Notes under the pieces: model-generated
Databases searched by the model: none
The model's input: the letters and a program-made list of their open reading frames with translations, nothing else
What the model was told of the DNA's origin: nothing
In this document: positions 10,484-19,826 of the stretch, one piece after another
How the letters are laid out: each line of letters starts with the position of its first letter
Position numbering within the stretch: position 1 is the stretch's first letter
From: Chara braunii
Lineage: Eukaryota > Streptophyta > Charophyceae > Charales > Characeae
Length of the DNA: 28,983 bases
NCBI GenBank assembly: GCA_003427395.1
Contig: BFEA01000197.1
Location: 268,188-297,170, forward strand
Direction: 5' to 3'
Translations under genes and position numbers: made by a program

Positions 10484-10531
<48 letters not shown>
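10484..10531. repeat. (GA)n microsatellite
   Basis: Near-perfect AG dinucleotide run. Confidence 0.9.
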
Positions 10532-10536
<5 letters not shown>

Positions 10537-11249
10537 TCATGAAAATAGGTTTAGGTTTAGAATAACTGTGAACCAGTAATGGGCGTTACGGTAATATAGA
10601 GACGAGTAGAATAAACAGAGAATAGGGCTGGCTGTTTAGGCTCGAACTCGATCAAAGAGGAGCAAGCAGCAGCTTGAAGAAGGAGAGAGAGAGAGATGTT
10701 GGCAAGAAAGGCGTGGCACTTCTTTGCTCGGATGAAACAGGGCCAACAGGCTGATGATCATGAAAATGAAGACCATGCGGAAACAATCACATGAACAACG
10801 GCGAAAACACAGAAGTAGCTGATCCCACTTGAGGTAGTGGACTTTGAGGTGGGGTTACCGAAAGAACAGCAATGCATCAAACCGTGCTAGTGGTCAGATA
10901 CAATATGTGCAGTAGTTGTGTGAGTATGCCGTCGGTGAGGGAGGGCCCCTTCCCGACATGTGGCAGAAGAATCTACTTCGTTCTTTTTTTTCTTTTTTTC
11001 TTTTTTGTTTTGGCAAGCGGGCAGGGCCCAAAGATATTATTTTTTTGAGTTTTGAACAACTTCAAGGCCGACCCTCAGCCGGATCCCCCGAAAAATGCAG
11101 TGTACGACGGTACGTTCTAGTCCCATTTTTCCCAACACTCAGAAAATGTGGTGGTTTAATCATTACTTTCCTTCTTGACGGTTATGTAGTTTCGTGATTT
11201 CAAAATTATGTATTGAACAAAAATAAACTGAACAACTTTTGCGTCAGGT

Positions 11250-11250
<1 letters not shown>

Positions 11251-11293
<43 letters not shown>
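11251..11293. repeat. Poly(T) run of 43
   Basis: The longest homopolymer in the window. It is probably the tail of a minus-strand retroinsertion, but no flanking duplication was found. Confidence 0.9.
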
Positions 11294-11295
<2 letters not shown>

Positions 11296-12565
11296 GAGAA
11301 AGACTCTGCAGAGTCTGCACATTATATTTCATAAAAAGATCATTGAATCATTCTAAGAAAATTTGATATCTTGTCTACAAAATAACAGCTACTCTTTTTG
11401 TCTCAAGATATTTGTGCTTTTACTCGTTTTTTTTCATGCTTATACACTCTCTACTATCCTAGCAAAAGTGGCTGATTGGGATATATTGATAGCAGTCAAT
11501 GCCAGTCATATTATCAGTAATGGTTGTATAATCCTGTCCTGTAAGCATGATGCTGCCAATAAGTGGACGCTTCTCGTTCTTCCCAGGAGTGAGATCCCAC
11601 CACTACCAATGTATGTGGATTAGCGTTTAAGGTGTGTGCGACTGTCAGGCATCGTGGATTTGGCAGGAAATCAGCGGTAGCCTGTTTTTGTGAAGTAAGC
11701 CTGGGAAAAGGATGCTTTTTTTTGCTCTCCCATTGGTAGGTTTTTCTTTCGTTTTTGCTGTGGGGGTCCTGTGGCGGTCCCAAACGTGCGGGAAATCAAG
11801 ACCAATTTTTTTGGTTCACGAAGTCACGCACGCTTCATTCACGGCGAAGGCAAAGACAAATGGCTTCATCGCTGGAAATTGATTGTGGCTTGGGAGGTGT
11901 TTGGGCAGGTTCGATCCCCTCACCTACAGCAAATGGTGTATGGAGTCACTCTTGCCCTTCTTTGCCAAAGAGAATTTCCGTCAGAACAACCGAACAGCGT
12001 CCACTGCAGCCTATTTCAAGGAAGCCTCAGACTATTGTCAATGAATATGGTCCCGCGTGCCCGCTCACATGCAGTCGTCTGGACTGCCACAGGGGCCATG
12101 GTCAGTGAATCATACCCTGACATCTGACGCCCCACCTGGAGCAGACACCATCTGTGAGAAGAGCACTTTATTTTCTTTTTTAGCAGTTTTTCCTTCATTT
12201 GTTTGGTTATGAAAGTTTTTTTTTTGCATTTATTTTCCCTATTTCACACTGCCACCCACCTGTCCCCCACCCGTCCCACACCCGTCACACTTTTTGCCGC
12301 ATTTTTTTTTGTGCAGGTCTCCCGTGTTCTTAATGTCCCTTGTGGCACTTCTTGCGGCATTTTTTTTTCGAATCCGTTTTTTTTTTTATTCCTAGTACTT
12401 TGTCCTGTTTGGCAAGTTTTGCTGCTTTTCTCCTGTGAATGTGTCTGTAAAAGTCTAGCGCATTTTTGTATCACTAGAATCCATTTGATCTTCCTTTTTT
12501 AAAGTTTTTTTTATTTGTTCGAATTGTCCCCTGTTTTCTCCTCTCCTTGGTTCTCTTTCTCGACT

Positions 12566-12616
12566 CTTTTCGCGAATTATGTGTGTCATCCCTTCGCAGG
12601 GCCCATGCTAAGCTCT
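12566..12616 (-). pseudogene. U6 snRNA 3' fragment
   Basis: On the minus strand, CTTAGCATGGGCCCTGCG, AGGGATGACACACATAATT and CGCGAAA align with U6 from the AGC region to the 3' end (U6: GATTAGCATGGCCCCTGCGC, AAGGATGACACGCACAAATC). The 5' half is absent, so it cannot function. Confidence 0.8.
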
Positions 12617-12681
12617 TTGATCCTCTTTTTTGCTTATTCTTGTCTGGATCTTTTGCCCTCATCTGGGTGGATGTGTGGGGG

Positions 12682-12719
12682 CTGTCTCTTATACACATCT
12701 AGATGTGTATAAGAGACAG
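12682..12719. other. Nextera/Tn5 mosaic-end junction (sequencing artefact)
   Basis: CTGTCTCTTATACACATCT (12682-12700) is followed directly by its reverse complement AGATGTGTATAAGAGACAG (12701-12719). This is exactly the Tn5 mosaic end used in transposase-based libraries, and the back-to-back form is the circularisation junction of Nextera mate-pair libraries. It is not genomic. Flanking sequences may come from places kilobases apart. Confidence 0.97.
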
Positions 12720-12859
12720 CTGTAGATTAGGTCATATGATCTTTCAGGGAAAAACATCAGAAAAATAAATAAATCATTTTGACCGTCAAATATTTGCTGC
12801 GCTGATTTTGTGCATTTTCGCAAATTCCATTTTTTCAGGCCCAACCGGATTTCCACTCT

Positions 12860-12935
12860 GTACTACCGGTACCCCTGAAATTTCTGACGTCAGGGGGACT
12901 ACCGGTACCCCCGAGATTTCTGACGTCAGGGGGAT
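12860..12935. repeat. Tandem pair of about 38 bp
   Basis: ACTACCGGTACCCC followed by GA-ATTTCTGACGTCAGGGGGA occurs twice in a row. The unit contains the palindromes ACCGGT and TGACGTCA. Confidence 0.85.
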
Positions 12936-12950
12936 TAGTCTAAGAACTTA

Positions 12951-13071
12951 GGGTGTCGCCACACCACTCTGGAAATGTGAAAAACACAAAATGTGGCCGG
13001 TGCACCTGGCCATGTTCTACTGGGAAGTTCATTCTCATTTTGCACATTTTGAGAGTGGTGTGGCGATGCCC
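12951..13071. mobile_element. 121-bp MITE with TTA target-site duplication (PIF/Harbinger-type)
   Basis: The termini are GGGTGTCGCCACACCACTCT and, inverted, AGAGTGGTGTGGCGATGCCC. TTA flanks both sides (12948-12950, 13072-13074). The TIR continues imperfectly through AAATGTG...CACATTT. A TTA duplication and a G-run start are the hallmarks of Tourist/Harbinger MITEs. A related left half lies at 26223-26266. Confidence 0.85.
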
Positions 13072-14804
13072 TTAGTAAAACTACTTAGAAGTTAGAACTT
13101 AGTAAAACGACAGAAAGTGACGAAAAACTTTGAAAGCATGTCGAGGGGAGAAGAAAAAGGGAAGGAAGACTGCAAAAAAAAAATAGTAGAAACAAAATGC
13201 ATACAGAGGGAAGAGAGAAAAGAGAAAGGAAGCGTCTCGAACATGTGAATGAGTTTGCTGCAGCTGCGAGTACTTGGCTATGGTAGTGGGAGTAGCGCTG
13301 GCTCGTCAGGGGCGAAGGAAGTCAGTAGAGGCGGGTGATACTTGGTGGTTGGACATCAGGGGGTCTGGCCCTGGCAGAAGCTGGTTTGGGAAAGCGAGCA
13401 CTCGGCTCAGGAGTGCACTTGTTTTTCGGAGGAGTCGAGTGACTCGCCATAGCTTGGCTATGGTGCACGGTTTTGGGCTCGGCACTATGTTGAACCATCT
13501 AGCAGAGGGTCATCATAAGCTTCTTTCGAGTTGCACATCTTCTTCTTCTGATTTACTTGTGGTGTGTATCACCTTCACACTTGTCAGGTTCATGGCATGT
13601 GTTTGCGTTTCGGGCAGCTGCAAAGCAGTCTGCCCTACGTCTCTCATCATCATTATCATCATCAGGAGGGAAGCTTGTGGAAGTATGAGAGACTCAGAGA
13701 GAGGAGAGAGAGAGAGTTGGACACAAGTCTACAAGGCAGTTTTCGGGTTGTCGATTCTTGGTGTGATGGTGAAGCATTCAGAACTTCAAACTTTAACGAT
13801 AACTTGCTGAAGTTGGTGAGGGAGAAGGAGAAGTGACGGAGCTCGCTATACTGGGTATACTAGTATGCTCTCTATTTTACACACACAGAAAAGGGTGTCA
13901 ATGAGGAGCAAAGGTTGCTCCCGTCATTCGGAGGTGAGATATGGCTATCTAACACAAGATCACAGATCGAAGTCCACAAAGTTATCGATGTAACTTGATC
14001 TAGAGAAAGCAGAAAAATGACACCAGAGAACCGCAAAAAGGACTCTAGCATCGCCACTTCTCTCCGTCCATTCTTCCACTTTCGACTAGACCATCATTCC
14101 GCCCGCTTATTCCGTGGCAGAACCTGGAGCCATGCCGACAAAAGAGGACAACAGAATCAACAATTAACCTAATATAGCAGAGTAGCCTACCTATCCACTG
14201 CCTAGCAATTCAGCTGAGAGTTTCCACATCGCTTCATGCGCTCGCGCAGGGTTCTGGAGAGCCTTCCTGAGGAACTTGTCCTAGTACCCTTTGGCCCAGA
14301 ACTGCTTCGGCAGAGTCAAAACCTGCGCCGGAAACCAACACTGTATAGTCGTGTTGCAGGCAATCCGATAGAACCGTCCCGCAATTGAGGCTATTTTCTG
14401 TTTACGGCTGGACCAGGACAAACGATCCTGGCCGGCGCAAAAAGTACTTGGCCGGCAGTCCACCGTTCTTGGTCTAGTGGAAAGTTGGAAACTGTCCAGG
14501 TAAGGGAAAACAGGCCTGACCACCATCCGGCAACCCCAAAAATCCCAGAACCCCAGGTTGTCGACGGTTTGTTCCGGCGTGAGAGTACTGGGGTAGCTTT
14601 TATCAAAAGTACTTCAAATTCCGTCAGCCTATGCAGTCGACCCCCATCACCCTTGCGATGGGCCAAAGTCAGGGAGACATCGTCCATTAGCCCCACACCA
14701 CCTACCAACCTCCGGTTGCGTACCAAGGTTAAAGGCATGAACTTAGAAAGAAGTTTGGCATACTGACAGGTTCCTGGAGGAAAGCGCAATCCAGGCCAGG
14801 TGCG

Positions 14805-15136
14805 ATCATATCGCGTGCATGAGGTGCACATGCAGTGCACGGAGTGAATCACGACCAGGTGCAATCATATCAGCTGCCTGAACTGCATACCTGGAATGAA
14901 TTACACGCACACAACGAGGTGCATGAGCACTTTTGCGCCGTTCAGCGCTGGAAGGAGGTGCACACACAGTGCAAAGTGCACATGGAACAGTTCTTCCCAG
15001 CTCATTGTGTGCAAAAGTGCACCTGAAACAGTTCATGCGCCGCGATGTGTGTGTACTTCGTTACGGGTGTGTGGTTCAGGCAGCTGATATGATTGCACCT
15101 GGTTGTGATTCACTCCAGGTGGACTGCATGTGCAGT
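14805..15136. repeat. Large imperfect palindrome
   Basis: The left arm 14825-14882 (TGCACATGCAGTGCAC ... CAGGTGCAATCATATCAGCT) is the reverse complement of 15074-15134 with few mismatches. The complementarity continues inward (ACACGCACACAACGAGGTGC against GCACTTTTGC-type partners) toward a centre near 14980. A direct repeat of the CCAGGTGC(G/A)ATCATATC module starts at about 14801. It is a foldback element or an assembly-prone hairpin. Confidence 0.7.
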
Positions 15137-15180
15137 TCATTCTCTGGCATGAGGCACACAGTGCACAGTGCAGCGGGAAC

Positions 15181-15270
15181 AGTTCATGCACCTCGTTGTG
15201 CACAGATGTGGACCTGGAACAGTTCATGCACCTCGTTGTGCACAGATGTGGACCTGGAACAGTTCATGCA
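15181..15270. repeat. 40-bp tandem repeat truncated by a gap
   Basis: The unit AGTTCATGCACCTCGTTGTG + CACAGATGTGGACCTGGAAC starts at 15181, 15221 and 15261 with an exact 40-bp period and runs into the N gap, so its true copy number is unknown. Confidence 0.95.
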
Positions 15271-15285
15271 NNNNNNNNNNNNNNN
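15271..15285. other. Assembly gap (15 N)
   Basis: A run of N inside a tandem repeat. Its length is probably not the real gap size. Confidence 0.98.
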
Positions 15286-15312
15286 GGGGAGGTGATTCAT
15301 TGTTCATTGAAG

Positions 15313-15490
15313 GTACGGGAGCTGGGGTGTCTGTTTTCTGTATGGAACATGGTTTGGAGCATTCGGGCTTCTGGCGTCAGGACTGACGTACAAGAGCTCA
15401 CCAGATATCCGGCGTGCAGTGAGCTTCATCTTAGATAAGCAATTGCCGAACGGTGGGTGGGGAGAGAGTTATCTCTCATGTGAAAAGAAG
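15313..15490 (+). CDS. Oxidosqualene cyclase, internal exon B
   Basis: The exon supplies the last base of the split Trp codon and then 59 residues, from [15 protein letters not shown] to [13 protein letters not shown]. It includes the family signature [15 protein letters not shown] and the QW motif [12 protein letters not shown]. The acceptor is GAAG|G and the donor is AAG|GTAAG. It is in phase with exon A across a nominal 7.15-kb intron. Its length is identical to the corresponding plant block, with no indels. Leu replaces the usual Thr in the CF(T)YGTWFG motif. A run of 15 N ends only 27 bases before the exon, so the intron just upstream is badly assembled while the exon itself is intact. 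Confidence 0.95.
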
Positions 15491-15529
15491 GTAAGATTTC
15501 TGGACGAGATTTCTGCCCATACCCATCCT

Positions 15530-15570
15530 CCCCCCCCCCCCCCAACCCCCAACACACACACACACACACA
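15530..15570. repeat. Poly(C) and (CA)n tract
   Basis: A run of C followed by ACACAC dinucleotides, 40 bp after the exon B donor. Confidence 0.85.
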
Positions 15571-15674
15571 ACTTGTGCACAGAAATCTTTATATATTAGA
15601 GATCTACGAGAACAACAGACACAAGGTAAAATCGTATATCAAAACGACTTCTGGCATCATCAAAAGGGATAGGG

Positions 15675-15680
15675 ACACAC

Positions 15681-15735
<55 letters not shown>
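15675..15735. repeat. (CA)n microsatellite
   Basis: About 30 CA units, nearly perfect. Confidence 0.95.
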
Positions 15736-15737
<2 letters not shown>

Positions 15738-16072
15738 GCTCACACTCATTACCTCATTCCCAAGGTGTAGCAAGTGGAGTTCGAGCAGCCAAGGGATGCG
15801 CTATACTGCTGTAGTTCTCTACAAACAATGATCTGTAATAGCCGCGGCTAATCCTAAGGAGGATCTCATCCCAGTCACAGACTGCAGTCTTTGCCAGTCC
15901 CTAAAAATGGCCACCACTTTTGCATTCCCTGGGATCAGACCATCCTGCCTGGTTTCATGACCCAGATACATGATTTTTTATTTATTTATTTTTGTTTTCT
16001 TCTCTTTTCTCTTACGTCCGAACTGACGTTTCTCTAAGTCGATCTTTTAGTGGCTTTTTGGAAGGAGTCCTA

Positions 16073-16178
16073 CCATCCGTCACCCAAATAGATCGACCAG
16101 TTATTATGGCTGCATCTAGGCTGAAAGTCACCCCAAATACAGCTATAATGACAGGGCGTTTTATTCGGGTGAGGACGG
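16073..16178. mobile_element. TA-flanked MITE, copy 2 (diverged)
   Basis: TA|CCATCCGTCACCCAAATA at the left and TTATTCGGGTGAGGACGG|TA at the right. The inner core ACAGCTATAATGACAG and the loop CTAGGCTGAAAGTCACCCC match the copies at 3502 and 19888. Confidence 0.75.
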
Positions 16179-16557
16179 TAGCACTATTTTGAGATGCTCA
16201 GCGTGCTCCTCCGCAGGCTATAAAACTCGAGACAAGTACAAAATACCTTATTGCGCGTCCGATCTCCTTTTTTTTTTTTTTTTAGTAGATTTTCTTCAAG
16301 GATCTTTTGAAAAATACACAATCTATGCTAATATTAATATTATATTATTGTATGCATAGATGGAATAACTTCCGAATAAGCAATAATAATACCAATCAAT
16401 GCAACTCCCATCGAGCTTGAATGTAAGAGTATTTAACAGGTTTCTTTGGCAAAAATTTTCTATTTTGATTTGCATGGCAATCTGGTTTTTATTTTTTATT
16501 ATGCGTCCGATCTCACATTTCTCTAAGTTAAATCTTGGCGGAACTTCAGTAGAGTCC

Positions 16558-16656
16558 CAAAACCAAGTTATAATTGCATTTCGGGCACTCTACACCTGGC
16601 CAGGAAGCTGGGTCGTATACATTGCCCGAACTGCAATTCAAAACTGTATCTTGGCC
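16558..16656. repeat. Hairpin repeat
   Basis: CCAAGTTATAATTGCATTTC and GGGCA face TGCCCGAACTGCAATT...TATCTTGG in inverted orientation, with an indel in one arm. Confidence 0.5.
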
Positions 16657-16816
16657 CACATATAGTGCAATTACAAACTCTTTTTTTTTTGTGACTCCCG
16701 TGTAGTTGTTTCCCCTTAAAAATCTTTTACTCCCCCTTTAGGAAGGAGTCTCCTTCCTAGCACTATCTTCAGATGCTCCGAATACTCCTCTACATTCTTA
16801 CGCAAGACGAGACTTA

Positions 16817-17256
16817 GGGCCTGATCCCACTTCTTATAGGCGAGGCACTTTTTGGTAAATATTGGGACCCCACCTCTTTCCGCGAGAGCCGGAGGTGGCC
16901 CTGTTTTTTCGAAGAAGTGGAAACAGTTTTTTCGAAGAAGTGGAAACAGTTTTTTCGAAGAGGTGGAAACAGTCTAGTACGTGGCAGTGCGAGGGTGATT
17001 TGAGGACCCGGAGTTCTTTCAAAAAACAAAAGAAGCCACCGCCGTACCTTGCACCGTGAAAGAAGGAGCCATTGTTTTTTTCTTCCTTTTTTTTTTCCCT
17101 GATGTGCAGGCCGTTGGATCCTCGAGGCGCCACAAGATAGTGCCGCTCCGTTAGGAAAAGTCCCGCAGAAGTAGGGCGTGTGGGATCCGATTTGTATAAC
17201 TGGAAAACCGGTTCTTTTAGCTTTTTCCCAAAAAGACAAGAGGTGGGATCATCCCC
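16817..17256. mobile_element. 440-bp non-autonomous element with TTA duplication
   Basis: The left end GGGCCTGATCCCACTTCTT is mirrored by AAGAGGTGGGATCATCCCC at the right, with TTA flanking both sides (16814-16816, 17257-17259). It contains three 23-bp tandem units (CAGTTTTTTCGAAGAAGTGG AAA, about 16901-16973) and no transposase. TIR and duplication fit PIF/Harbinger. The sequence differs from the 121-bp MITE, so it is a second family. Confidence 0.8.
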
Positions 17257-17333
17257 TTAGTTTCTCAGTGACACATGGACAACATCTGCAGACTTATCTA
17301 TAAGGACTCGTGGAAAAAGTTTCAAAGAAGTTG

Positions 17334-17774
17334 AAAAAACACAATTCATAGCGTGCCGGAACATACACGGCACATTGACAGAGCCCAAAAAAGGCATCAC
17401 CACGAACTCGAACAGACCATTTAAGGTCATGTCTGAAATGTGGTTTTGTCGTGATCGGACTTCAGATCTACCTCGATGAAGTACTCACAAGAGTTGGTCA
17501 TTAATGCAGGGAATGGGCTCAACATTATGGACCGTGATGGCATTGAGACCCCCTATAGTTAAGATGCATCCTTGGAGAGTACCTCCCTTTTTAGGCGCAC
17601 AAACAACACTGGCGCCCTGAAAGGTGAGGCACTTGCGCTAATCCAGGCCTTGTCAGTCAGTTTCCCTGAGTTGAGCTTCTTACCAAGCTCATCTAACTCC
17701 GCAGGGGACACCCTATAAATAGATCCTTGCCTTTTTTGATGTGCAACTTCCTGGGACAATTGCTCTTGTGGCAT
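17334..17774 (-). pseudogene. Ty3/gypsy reverse transcriptase remnant
   Basis: The minus strand encodes IYRVSPAELDEL and WISASASPFRAPVLFV (frame 17774-17559), which match the gypsy RT blocks YRLSPxELxEL and FIRPSxSPFxAPVLFV. After a frame change comes GGLNAITVHNVEPIP (about 17553-17509, family RGLNxITxxNxYPLP), and after further decay FEFVVMPF (17412-17389) and FRHAMN (family FEFxVMPFGLTNAPATFQxxMN). The YxDD catalytic block is not visible and several frameshifts separate the pieces, so it is a dead fragment. No LTRs, gag or integrase were identified nearby. Confidence 0.88.
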
Positions 17775-17928
17775 GAGCGATCTCCCTCTCTACAGGTCCT
17801 CACGGTTCCTCCTGAAGGTCCAAATACTTAGCTGCAACGACTTTGGTGGCAAGCCCAGACAAGTATGGCATGGCCCGCGGGTGTCAGCACGAAACCTAGG
17901 GGGAAAAAAAGCTGGCCGTCACATCTGT

Positions 17929-18103
17929 TAAAGCACCAGTGCACCACACATCGGCCCGCGGGTGTCAGCACGAAACCCGCACCATCACTTCGGAGCACGC
18001 CGACTTTTTTTTTTCAACGGCGCCCCACGCCGTGTGGCCCCTCCGACTTTTGTTTGTGGTGATAAAACTTTCTGCAAGGCTGGGGCCAAGTACTTGCGGT
18101 TTT
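17929..18103. repeat. Dispersed repeat R1, copy 2
   Basis: Same order of blocks as 7464-7640: TAAAGCACCAGT, ATCGGCCCGCGGGTGT, CGAAACCCGCACCA, poly(T), TGTGGCCCCTCCGA, AACTTTCTGCAAGGCTG. A further short piece (GGCCCGCGGGTGTCAGCACG) lies at about 17873-17892. In this copy the 3' end runs directly into U6 sequence. Confidence 0.75.
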
Positions 18104-18149
18104 AAATTGGAAAGATACAGAGAAGATCAGCATCGCCCCTGGCAAGGCT
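18099..18149 (+). pseudogene. U6 snRNA internal fragment fused to repeat R1
   Basis: TTTTAAATTGGAAAGATACA, GAGAAGATCAGCATCG and CCCCTGGCAAGGCTG align with U6 (ATAAAATTGGAACGATACAG, AGAAGATTAGCATGG, CCCCTGCGCAAGGATG). The 5' stem-loop and the 3' end are missing. ACAGAGA and AGC are kept, but the gene is truncated on both sides. Confidence 0.85.
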
Positions 18150-18158
18150 GTTTTGGGG

Positions 18159-18163
<5 letters not shown>

Positions 18164-18209
<46 letters not shown>
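18164..18209. repeat. (CA)n microsatellite
   Basis: Perfect CA run starting 14 bp after the U6 fragment. Confidence 0.95.
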
Positions 18210-18211
<2 letters not shown>

Positions 18212-19042
18212 CTAGACAAGTTTGGCAGGGCCCTATGTGAAGTCCTCGCCTGTGGAAAATGCAGGCCTGCCTGTTCTGGAGAAGGCGGTGGTGAGAACTG
18301 TCTACTCTGGCCCCTTTCCAGAAGGCAGCCGAAGCCGAAGCAGTGCATAATGGTCTGCTCTGGCGTAAAGTGAGTGGCTGGCATTAGTCTGAGCAACCTT
18401 TGTGAGTTGGAAAGAGGAAGGACTGTAGGACACATGCTGGACGGAGGAAGCAACTCTGGCGGCCAAGATACAGGGGGACGATACCCACAGCACATGCCAT
18501 AGTTAAGCTCGGCGTCTGGAAATGGGAGCCGGCGCATGGAAGGGAGATCCTGGGAGGAGGAAGAACGTGGGGAGGAAGGGTGTGGTGGTAAGGGACGCAC
18601 CTGGCCGTCGCCCAGGAAAGGTTCAGTGTCGTACATTAAGCGTTCAGTCATCGGCAGGAGCAGGATTGTACTCTGCGCATCTGCGGCATTGTACGTCGGT
18701 GTGATAATATGGGCTAGGGTAGAGGATAGAGTAGTGATGACAGAGGCTGGTAGAGGATAACCCACCCCAAGACCTTGAAAGGGCATCAGCAAGCAAACAT
18801 ATGACAGCAGAAGTCTATATGGACATTGGACACGTGATGAGTCGGTGAAACTTCGACGAAACAGTTTGTGTTGTTGTCCCTCTTCTCCCCCTCTGCGTTG
18901 TCGGTGGCAGGATGAGTCTGTGGAGATAATGATTTTCTATGCAATCTGATATCCCTGTCCCTGCCCTTTTTTTTTTTCTTTTTTTTTTTTGTTACCACCA
19001 ACAAACAAGTCACATCCTGTGTCCCTCTGCTTGTCCACACAG

Positions 19043-19123
19043 GTCTACACTAATCTGCCTGGAGATAGGGCTCACAATGTCAGCACTTCTTGGGCGCTCA
19101 TGGTTCTCATTGCCTCAGGCCAG
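19043..19123 (+). CDS. Oxidosqualene cyclase, internal exon C
   Basis: The exon has 27 codons in phase 0, VYTNLPGDRAHNVSTSW followed by ALMVLIASGQ. It corresponds to VYSNLEGNRSHVVNTAWAML...GAGQ of plant cycloartenol synthases. The acceptor CACACAG and donor CAG|GTATGAG are canonical. Changes relative to land-plant enzymes are conservative (NTAWAM to STSWAL). It has the same length and boundaries as the plant exon, which argues for an ancient shared gene structure rather than a retrocopy or transferred cDNA. Confidence 0.94.
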
Positions 19124-19267
19124 GTATGAGCTCTGCCATAAAACTTGGTAAAGTGTGTTATTACCTTTTTTTTTTTTTTTAATACGGAAAGTTTAGAAGC
19201 TGCTCAACTTTTTTCCTTAATTTTTGTTAGTTTCAACTTTATTAAAGTTTATTTGAATTTTTGCCTA

Positions 19268-19330
19268 GGCTACCAGAGTGGCCCGGCACCACATTCCCAG
19301 CCAGGCCAAAAAAATATAAAACAAATAAAA
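19268..19330. mobile_element. GGCTACCAG-family element, copy C (left end only)
   Basis: CTAGGCTACCAGAGTGGCCC is followed by CAGCCAGGCCAAAAAAATA, matching the left end of copy A at 2379. The right half is absent. Confidence 0.65.
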
Positions 19331-19629
19331 TCAAGACAATGTACCAACACTCTGCGACCTTCTCCTTTGCACAACCACAAACACTATTACACTCGGCTGT
19401 AGCCGCCATCGTCTCTGTCACAATCACTGCAATGACATGGTTTCTGCATCCGTGTGTGCAGAGGACTGTCTCACCGTTCCTGACTGCAGGCACCCTCCGC
19501 ATCCGGACACTATATGTCCATTTATTGCGGCCATGGGTGCTATACTGAATGCATCATGATGCTCTTTTGTGGTGACGGTTCTTCTTTCATTTTGGCCTGC
19601 AATGGACATGCCATTTGTCGGGGGTGTAT

Positions 19630-19826
19630 GGGCGTCGTTCGACACTCCTCGGGGACGCGATTCCGTCATTCCACCTGTCCTCGGAGCCGATTTTCGGAAC
19701 AGAAATGTGAAAACACTCCGAGGACAAATCCTTGGGCTCCGAGGATTTCCCAGCCAAATCGTCCTCGGCTCCAAGGGACCTCGCGAGGACAAATCCTTGG
19801 GCTCCGAGGAGTGTCGAACGACGCCC
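19630..19826. mobile_element. 197-bp inverted-repeat element with perfect 23-bp termini
   Basis: GGGCGTCGTTCGACACTCCT at the start is repeated exactly in reverse complement at 19804-19826, 23 bp in all. TAT flanks both sides. Internally, CGAGGACAAATCCTTGGGCT occurs twice in direct orientation and CCTCGGAGCCGA is an inverted copy of part of it. It is non-coding and probably a recent MITE, because the termini are identical. Confidence 0.8.

Larger units (their letters stand above)
8162..15312 (+). other. Cyclase intron 1
   Basis: GT-AG intron with phase 2 at the donor, matched by exon B. Its nominal length of 7151 bp is unreliable because it contains an adapter junction (12682) and a gap (15271). 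Apart from the features listed, 8690-9590, 10532-11250, 11294-12565 and 13075-14790 contain no recognisable gene. The 178-codon ORF at 13274-13810 and the 157-codon ORF on the minus strand near 14391-14864 have no family resemblance that I can see. Confidence 0.75.
16009..16812. repeat. Two diverged copies of a dispersed repeat
   Basis: Shared blocks occur in the same order at 16013-16236 and about 16500-16812: CGTCCGA(A/T)CT, TTTCTCTAAGT, GGAAGGAGTC, TAGCACTAT, AGATGCTC and ACGAGAC or CGAGACAAG. In the first copy the TA-flanked MITE at 16073 sits between GGAAGGAGTCC and TAGCAC. In the second copy those blocks are almost adjacent, so it preserves the pre-insertion state. Confidence 0.55.
15491..19042 (+). 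other. Cyclase intron 2
   Basis: Phase-0 GT-AG intron of 3552 bp. Stretches 15736-16000 and 18230-19042 hold nothing recognised. A 221-codon minus-strand ORF at 18127-18792 ends in a (CA)n-encoded VCVC tail and has no family resemblance. Confidence 0.8.

Noticed and set aside
13274-13810. 178-codon + strand ORF
   Set aside because: No recognisable domain, an II-repeat from ATC microsatellite and GA-rich end. It lies inside cyclase intron 1.
14801-14885. 5S rRNA-like GGTGCGATCATATC / GGTGCAATCATATCAGC
   Set aside because: About 15 of 17 bases resemble the 5' end of 5S rRNA, but similarity stops there and the motif belongs to a local palindrome.
18127-18792. 221-codon minus-strand ORF
   Set aside because: Pro/Ser-rich, ends in (CA)n-encoded VCVC and shows no family motif.
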